Shown here piece by piece: positions 56,806-64,000 of a stretch of DNA of 64,000 bases. The notes under the pieces are model-generated. The model had not been told where the DNA came from, made no database searches, and saw nothing but the letters and a program-made list of their open reading frames with translations. Origin of the DNA: Sophora flavescens (taxonomy: Eukaryota > Streptophyta > Magnoliopsida > Fabales > Fabaceae); the NCBI GenBank assembly GCA_030762895.1, contig CM061062.1, forward strand, positions 98,872,874 through 98,936,873, written 5' to 3'. Within the stretch, counting starts at the first letter, position 1, and each line of letters begins with the position of its first letter. The position numbers and the translations under genes were made by a program.

Positions 56806-58284
56806 TCATATGACGTATCTATTTCTAGCACCTCTGTCAAGCTTCTTAGCATCATCCTGGAGAAATAGCAACACACGAAAAGATAAAAAATACAAAAAGA
56901 ATCAATTATCTCCTCATTTAAGATATAAAAAAAGTAATACAAATGCAAAGACACACACAGACTTTTACTTACATGAAATATAAAGCCAATGGAGTCATTA
57001 TAATCAAGAAACTCCTTCCACTGTTTTCCAATGCTCACCTGTAACAACAAAATTTAATATAGATGTTCCTCAAGAATTTGACAGAAGCACAAGCAAAGCA
57101 GTAAGACGATGCCAGCTTGGTAAATTCAAGAGTAAATTATATAAACTGTCGCAAGATCTAGTAAAAAACAGTAAAAAGATGTAAAAAAAAAAATTTAATT
57201 CACTTTTAAATTACTCACGAACTACTAATATCAGTGATTTGCACTCATACTTCACAACAATAGTAAGTGGCCTTCACAAGAGCTATCTAGTTCCTTGATT
57301 GGTATGTCATTCACAGATAACAAAACGACCAAGGAGCATGCATCCATTCATTGGAAAACGATAATTATAGCTCAATATCAAGTTCAATACTCAACAAATT
57401 CAAATTAACCATTTAACACAAAACCTTTAGAACTTAGAAAAAGAGTGTAACCTGAGCAGCTTCATTGGAGGCGTTCTTAGTCCAAATAGAAATCTTATCC
57501 TCCTTATTTCTGACATTGACAACAGCTCCACAAATCTCTTCTCCATGATCAAATTGCTCTCCAATCATTGCCAACAACTTTAAGAAACAAGAAAAAGAAT
57601 ATTATTACTTTCATCAAAAAGCATCAATGCCCTCAATTTTTTATACATAAAAGATATTACAAGTATACCGTATATAACCAACTGGTATCAGATTTTCCCC
57701 TTTGAAATAACACAGTCCATTTTCCACCATTAGCGCAAATGGGGTCCTCCCATTTTGGCTCAATCTTATGCTTGAAACAATAGAGGTCTGCTTTCGAAGC
57801 CAACTTGCTCGGATGATGTATGTTATTGTAAATGCTGAATCAATCAAGAAAACAAAAACCCTAAATTGAAAGAAACGCCAAGTTTCCAAAGAACCAAGAA
57901 ATGAATAAAGATTCAAATTTGATTGCAGCCCGAAAGGAAGTGAATCGAGAAATGAATAAATGAGATGAAAAAGAATGAAACTTTAATTAATTACCTCCAG
58001 AATTCCTCAACGGTGGAGAAGGTGTAGATGTCCCGAATAGAGCTTCCCCAAGTGGCTTGTTTGGCCTTGGCGGAAGGGTTGTCGAACCAAAAAGTCCAAG
58101 AATTCTCCAGTGGGTGAGGGTGGCGGACGAGGGCGGTCGGAGGCTTCGATGTGGCGGAGGAGTCGTCGTCGAGGATCTCTCCCTCTTCCACGTCGTCGTT
58201 CTCGTTGTCGTCGAGAACCCTATTAGGGTTGGTGCTGATTTGGTCGTCAGTGATGGTTGAATTGGGGGTATCTTCCACTGCCAT
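56806..58284 (-). CDS. eIF4E: Eukaryotic translation initiation factor 4E (cap-binding protein)
   Basis: Five exons on the minus strand: 57995-58284, 57669-57834, 57452-57577, 56973-57038 and 56806-56856, all with GT-AG introns. They give 232 residues plus a stop, the usual length for plant eIF4E, and five exons is the usual plant structure. The N-terminus starts MAVEDTPNSTITDD with an acidic EEGEILDDD stretch. The core shows HPLENSWTFWFDNP, FSTVEEFW, YNNIHHPSKL, HKIEPKWEDPICANGGKWT, GKSDTSWLYTLLAMIGEQFD, EICGAVVNVR, ISIWTKNASNEAAQ, GKQWKEFLDY and FIFHDDAKKLDRGARNRYVI. The cap-stacking Trp residues (in TFWF and KWEDP), the Glu after KW and the third Trp region are present. An in-frame ATG 25 codons upstream (58359) is rejected because the family starts MAVED. 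The protein binds the mRNA 5' cap and eIF4G. Confidence 0.97.
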
Positions 58285-58289
58285 TCTCT

Positions 58290-60340
58290 TTCTCTCACAC
58301 TGTTCTCTGTTTCTCTTTCTCAATCTCAATGCTTCGTTTGGTGTCAGTGCGTCCCTCACCTTATATTCAGAAACAGCTACTCATGGGCTTTTAACAAGGC
58401 CCAATCCCTTGAATCCATATGCTCGATCTACCAATATAACTAGTGTAGTCAGTAGTGTACCCGTGGGATACACACGGAACTTAACAATTAAATTATATTT
58501 TCAATGTTTTTAATTTATTTTAATATAAAAATAATGTATTGATTTATATTTAAAATATAAATATTGATACTTATAGTTAAATTACTATCAAAGTACAAAT
58601 TAATTACTTTAGAAACCAATACCATTACTTATTTTCTACATTTCCTTATTTATTGATTGAACAAAATTCTTTTTAAAATATTATTTTCATCTATTCTTAG
58701 TTCCAAATAAAATAATATCTCTATTGACCTCGTAAAAAATATTTTAAATTATAAATGTGAAATAGTATCTCTGCACATCTAAAGTAATAGTTTCATCTTA
58801 ATGACAGGATAAAAAAAAGCATTTTTCTTGAGATTATAATTTTAAGTACATATTTATCTCCAAAAAAATTTAAGTACATATTATGAATGAGAATAGAATT
58901 GAACTAATAACTTTATTTTTTTTAGATGATAAATGAATAATGTTTATTGTTTAATATGTAGATATACATTTGAATACATTATATATATATATATATATAT
59001 ATATAACTATTTTTTTAAGGCTTGTTTTAAATTTTGGCTCTATATTGATGTAATATTATTTTGGTGATCAAAAAAGAAAAAGAAAAACTTCATCTACTAA
59101 AGGCATAAGCTTGTTAGGAAAACTTACACAAGCTCGAGAATGATATGAGAAGCTCTGGTTTGTGGAGTTTGAATTCTATTTTTGCTTTAGCTTGCGAGAT
59201 CCAGATACTTTGAAAATGGAGAACTCTAAAAGATTTTTGTTTACCAAATGCAGCAAAATTTGGATGATGATGATATTTCAATTTGTCTACCAATTAAAAA
59301 TATTAGCAATTGGCATAATTGAGACCGTGTATAGGTGACTTGGATTCTATCTATTGGTTGAGACTCACCACGATTAAATCCTTGAGGTATATATAACAGT
59401 GTAAAAGGGAAAAAAGAATTTTCTTTCTAACACCATGCAAGTACCGTATGCAATGGCATGGGAGGATACTTTCGCTTTGTAGCCTTTAACATTTTAACAT
59501 TTAATGGCATGTGAATTTATGAAATAAAGCCTATAGCTTAATGTTTAACCTTTTTTGACAAGTCTTAACGTTTAACCTGAACAGTGTTCCATATTTTCTT
59601 TTGACAGCTTCAGTCATTCAATAGTTATATGATGAACTTTTGTCAAGCACTAATGTGCATTTTTCAATCAACCACGGTGATCATAAAAATATATCAAACT
59701 ACTTCACAGTTCACACCAGCAACTCATGACCAAACCCCATTTTCGTAATCAAGCAAATGATATAAATTAAGAATTTAAAAAGAAGCATGTAGCAGCTATA
59801 GAAAACAAAGAATACAAACAAAGTACACAAAAATAAGATAAAAAGGTAAAAAAAAATACGAATAAAATGTTGAAGCAAGAGCCAAAAATCACCTTGAAGA
59901 AGCAATAAGAAGAAGCTTAATCTGATTAAGAACTAAACTATCTGTCATGATAATGTTAAGAGTTCTTAGGTAATGATTAGCATGAGTTAGAAGACATATA
60001 CAAATGTACATTATAAGAAAGTATGATGTTACTGTAGCAAATAGTACAAATTAATCTCCTGTAACAGTCCCATAATAGTTTCTCAAACAAATTACTGATA
60101 TAAAAAATATTAGCATAAAAACACTTTTACCTGGCAATAAAGTAGATACGGCAAATACAAAGAAAACTAAAAGAACAACATATTTATAATAGGGAATTTC
60201 AACTATCGGTAGGAAATCCAAAAAAAAAGGAAAAAAGGAAAAAACTTAATCATCACCGTTTAATGCAAACTATAGACATGTGCTTCTCCATTGTTATACA
60301 CAACTTGAAAAAAAAAACTTGCAACATCAGAGAAGTGACA
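58290..60340. other. Upstream region of eIF4E and AT-rich non-coding DNA
   Basis: The first few hundred bases hold the eIF4E leader and promoter on the minus strand, but no TATA box is obvious. The rest is AT-rich with a TA microsatellite at about 58979-59006. No gene could be supported. Confidence 0.55.
58979..59006. repeat. TA microsatellite
   Basis: An uninterrupted AT dinucleotide run. Confidence 0.95.
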
Positions 60341-60353
60341 TTCTTTAGTCCTT

Positions 60354-60590
60354 CTAGAGTCCTTTATACAGCTTATCAATAACCATGTGCTCAAGACCCG
60401 GCATTGTCGCTGCCTTAACTGTCCATTGCTCCAATTCTTTCAACAGAATAAGCCTTGAAGTGACAGTGTTAGTGAATGAAGGTTGGGTAATCCTTGTACA
60501 ACAGCAAAAATGAAATTCACCATTCTTCCTGATAATTCATTTATCCCCAGTTGCCTGAGATTGTTCATTTTGGCTAAACCACCAGAACAT
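60354..60590 (-). pseudogene. Fragment of an NB-LRR disease-resistance gene (LRR C-terminus)
   Basis: The minus strand reads GGLAKMNNLRQLGINELSGR, then MVNFIFAVVQGLPNLHSLT. After a frameshift it continues SRLILLKELEQWTVKAATMP and GLEHMVIDKLYKGL, ending at a stop at 60354-60356. This resembles the last leucine-rich repeats of CC-NB-LRR (RPM1-like) proteins, where a 'LEEWKVEEGAMP.L..L.I' motif precedes the C-terminus. There is no NB-ARC region nearby, so it is an isolated decayed tail. Identification rests on a short motif. Confidence 0.5.
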
Positions 60591-60599
60591 ATCAGTCAC

Positions 60600-61300
60600 A
60601 CAATGGCCATCTATTATAAAGGACTCGGATTTACTTCAGAACATATGTAAGCACGAGTGAGCAAGTGAAGTTGACTGTGTTTGACCTGACTTATTTTGTC
60701 TGTATTATCTGCATATATTGACTCTGAAACAACTCATTCCTACAACTTAGTGCAGGATTAAAACTCTCAGAATAAGAATTTTGATGTCCATTATAACCTT
60801 GTATTATTGGTGCAGGATAGATAACAATAAAATTGAATTTACATCAGGTCAGTAATATGGGACATGCAAATTATAAAAAATAATAATCAATGTGACAGTG
60901 TAGGTAAGTCAATGCAGCTTATTAAATATCTTTTATATTTAATAATGTGATCAATTACGGTAGAATGCTCACCGAAACCACAAAAACAGACCGGCAGGAG
61001 TAAGTTACATCAATATAATACATATATTTAAGTTTCCTAAGGACATAGGAGAACGTTGAAACAGATAGGACATGTTATAGAACAATCAATAGAAGATGTT
61101 AAAAGATAATATAATCCCAAATTACATAATCATTGAAGTCCACTTTCATGGGAAAAATACGCTTGTGACAAAATTAAATTTTTTTATTCATTGAGTCCAC
61201 TGTTCACATTTACCAACATAGGGCGAATATAGAACTGGTGTACGATAAAATGGATTCATAAAAACACCAAACAACATGGCTGACCTAAGGAAGAAAATAC
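60600..61300. other. Non-coding DNA
   Basis: Nothing recognised; no further exons of the neighbouring gene fragments were found. Confidence 0.5.
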
Positions 61301-61303
61301 TAA

Positions 61304-61583
61304 CTTGCTAGCAGATTTGGCAGCTCCATCTCCACCATGGTCATCACAAATACCAAAAAGTCCAAATTGCGAGAATAGTCATAGAGGTTAGATCCCTCTC
61401 GAAGGTGTTAAATAAAACAATAGAAGAGACCTTCGTTGAAGGAATGCTATGGATAAATTCAGAACCTGATCCAGCCCGGTAGAGGCCACGATAATAGCAA
61501 ACATCTTCCATGGGAAGCTTTTTTCCTCCTCGACGCATAGCCACGGGATCTGATGCCATACAAACTCCAAAGGGAATGTGATG
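61304..61583 (-). pseudogene. Fragment of a KAPP-like protein phosphatase 2C gene
   Basis: After an acceptor-like AAAATCAG the minus strand reads HHIPFGVCMASDPVAMRRGG, then KKLPMEDVCYY. This is the start of the PP2C domain of kinase-associated protein phosphatase. Single-base losses then disturb the expected QWPLPGLDQ. About 100 unrelated bases follow (begins GT, ends AA, not a clean intron). After them FGICDDHGGDGAAKSASK resumes the family, with the metal-binding DGHGG changed to DDHGG. The following donor is TT rather than GT. No other KAPP exons (FHA domain or rest of PP2C) were found nearby. It is a decayed fragment. Confidence 0.65.
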
Positions 61584-64000
61584 CTGATTTTGTGAAGTAA
61601 TATAAACCCAACATATAAAGGAATATCTTACAAAAGTAGCAAACACCAAAATTTATAATAGCATAGAAAAATAAATGGCAGCAACATAATCACTCCAAGT
61701 ATCACCATGTGAACGTAAATAGTATAATTCAAAACAGACTAAAACTAAAACAACTTGGAACAATTAAAATGTACTTACAATAGAGGCTTTGGAAAATCAT
61801 ACAGAGAACAACTTTTTATTCTCTGTGACACAAATAATCACATTTACCCTTAATTAGTTAATACACATTATTTCCTATCATGGATGAGGTAGGATATTGA
61901 AAGAATAAATACTACGTTTTGGATTTAATCTAGCTAAAATCAATCGTAGGATATGAAACTTCTATTCAACCTATATCAACGGAAATTGACGGATTCTGTT
62001 TTATATCGATAAAATCGTCCTCCTATATCTGCAAGCATGAAACAGGACATGAATTGGCATCCAGATAAATTTCTAAACAGAATATTGCAACATGAATATT
62101 AGTGGATTCAAAGGAGAGCCGAAAACTCGGTAATAATAAATAACCAACTAAAACTTATTCAATATGTTAAACCCACAGACAATCTCTTCACGGCTAATAT
62201 CATGCACTGAGATAAGCACAAAGCGATGAAGTCATGCTCTCGTATTCATGGACATTTTAAAAAAATAAACATGAGTTCTAGATTCAAAAGGTAGCACCTA
62301 TTGTACATATAACTATTTAATGCTCATTCAATCTTTTAGGACAAGTTATTAAACTTAAAAACTCAGATATATAACACATCAAATAATGTAAATGTAAATG
62401 TTATATAAAATATAAAAAATTAGTACCATGTCTTTGGTAATTGTTTTGACAAATGTACCCTCCTATCTGTTTGAGCCTTGGCACCGCCACAACGAAGCAT
62501 AAAAAACAGAGCACAAAAGAAAAAGTCTAGCACACAAAAAGTAACACGAAGAGAGGTCTTCCAGAGAAAATTCTTTTCTTGGAAACACTACGGGTCTACC
62601 GAAGGAAAGCTGCAACTGTGAAGAGCCTAGCTAGGGAGGCGAAAAAAACAGAGAGATGAGAAAAATGCAAGTAAATTGTTTTTAAAGAAAGAAAAAGAAA
62701 GAAAAAAAGAAGAAAATGTGTAGCACAAACCTAATGGTGAGAGATATTTAGCTACTCAATTGATGAGCTAAGAATTTCCAAGATCAAGCTTAGCGGAGCT
62801 ATGAAAAGGAATGAAAAATAAACAACTAACAATATAACTATTTCATTAAAAAACTAATGAAGTAAAAAAAATGCTTACATCAGAATGTAATATATAAACA
62901 ATTATAGAAATAAAAGACCAGATTTTAATCCAATAAATCAATTACTTGGCTTCAAAACAGAGTGGAGGATGGGTAGTGCACTTCATTGTCATAAAATATC
63001 TAGATCTGGGTAACTTAAATCGGCAAGTATTAAAACATATAACAAACAATCAAAAGGATACAGTTGCTCACCTCACTGAGATAACAAAAATATATATAAA
63101 CACATAGATTTTGTTGCTCACCACACAAACTTAGTCATATATGTTACTTTGTATATATGCATACACATGCTATAAAGTGTTGTCTATTTTTTATTTGCAA
63201 ATATAAGAACTATGATGCTTGAAACGTACAAAATTTTATATAGACAAAACATTTATGCATTTGAATTGCTCAATACATACCTACACCCAATTGAAATTTG
63301 GGTCTGTTGGTTGAGATCATTATCGACAAACTAGCTGCCTTCACAAGGACCATCACCAATACTCACTTGTTTAGGGACATTAATAGGATTAAAGGATAGG
63401 AAAACACCTAGAAAGACAAGAGACATAATCAATGTGGACAATACAAAATCAAAGTGACACAAACACATAAAATTAAGGAAATCTTACAGGAAAAAAATAA
63501 TGGCTTGGGTGGGGGGAATATCAAGCTTTGTCTTGGGTAGAATGAAAGAAGTCGACCTAGCCATCCCATTGGACAAGAGCCTGCAATTGGATCGAGAGAA
63601 TTTCATACACAGGTAATGTAAAAAGTATTGTAAATATTGCAATTGGAAAGATAGGTATGGGATTTGAGAGACATTAATCATATGAAAACCTTCCCAAATT
63701 GAGATCTTTTATCAATGGACAAAAATCAAAGAGGGACGTGATCATAAAAAATGGATACATGAGCAATTGGTAACCGAATAGAAATTGAAGAGGGACAATC
63801 AACAGGGTTCTTACACCTCACATGGATCTTAAGCAGTATTAATAGATTTATAAAACCTGCCAGAGACATGAAAATATATCTCAATAAGCAAACCAGTAGA
63901 AAATTGAAAAGAGTAGCAATCCTAAGCCAATTCATTCACACAACACATATGCTGGCAGAAATCACAAACAATCCTTCCATGTCCATTTTCGATTCAGGAG
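61584..64000. other. AT-rich non-coding DNA to the window end
   Basis: No gene could be supported. A slightly less AT-rich, exon-like stretch lies at 62455-62650 and another at 63480-63620, but neither gives a recognisable peptide. Short minus-strand ORFs at 63484-63935 are not convincing. Confidence 0.5.

Noticed and set aside
58285..58359. Upstream in-frame ATG giving a 25-residue N-terminal extension of eIF4E
   Set aside because: Plant eIF4E proteins begin MAVED/MVVED-like. The extension is Arg-rich and probably part of the leader.
61344..61649. 101-codon minus-strand ORF as a functional small protein
   Set aside because: Only its middle matches a PP2C exon. The rest is intron-like or frameshifted sequence, so it is treated as a gene fragment.

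Overview
This window reads as dicot nuclear DNA, most likely from a legume. It is AT-rich, has GT-AG introns, plant-type transposons and SINEs, and carries two clear plant host genes. The species cannot be fixed from the sequence alone. I see no bacterial-style operon, defence island, CRISPR array, rRNA or functional tRNA gene. The host genes sit between 51.6 and 58.3 kb; almost everything else is transposable elements, many nested inside one another.

Layout. 0-8 kb: a minus-strand SINE, then a young Copia element (2022-7312) with 458-bp LTRs, an ATAAT target duplication and a frameshifted 3' end of pol. 8-17 kb: small non-autonomous elements, including a Stowaway-like MITE, a tRNA-derived SINE, two copies of a 407-bp fold-back element with perfect 9-bp duplications (Mutator-like), and two further fold-backs. 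17.4-28.1 kb: a CACTA element (17413-28121, ATA duplication) carrying intron-containing phosphoglucomutase exons on the minus strand. It was invaded by a gypsy-type LTR element (17941-24510, ATAAG duplication) that itself carries an intronless, decayed copy of a WD40 gene resembling WDR76. 28-31.7 kb: AT-rich tandem repeats. 31.7-42.7 kb: a second CACTA element (31691-42676) with hairpin subterminal repeats, a broken TNPD transposase and a multi-exon Ulp1/C48 peptidase-like gene. One exon of that gene is split by a gag-only Athila-like LTR element (35754-41132, GTAAC duplication). 43-50.7 kb: a PIF/Harbinger-like relic whose ORF1 is split by about 4.7 kb of retroelement-like DNA.

51.6-58.3 kb holds a convergent pair of apparently intact host genes. 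One is a GTE-type bromodomain protein on the plus strand (11 coding exons, 570 residues by my splice model). The other is the cap-binding translation factor eIF4E on the minus strand (5 exons, 232 residues). From 58.4 to 64 kb the DNA is AT-rich and non-coding except for two decayed minus-strand fragments: an LRR tail of an NB-LRR resistance gene and a KAPP-like PP2C exon.

The most striking feature is gene capture by two routes in one nested structure. The CACTA element holds host exons with splice sites kept (DNA-level capture). The retrotransposon inside it holds a host coding sequence with no introns visible (RNA-level capture). A second nested pair lets the order of insertions be read directly from target duplications and restored reading frames. 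All identifications come from reading the sequence and from family knowledge; no database search was run.
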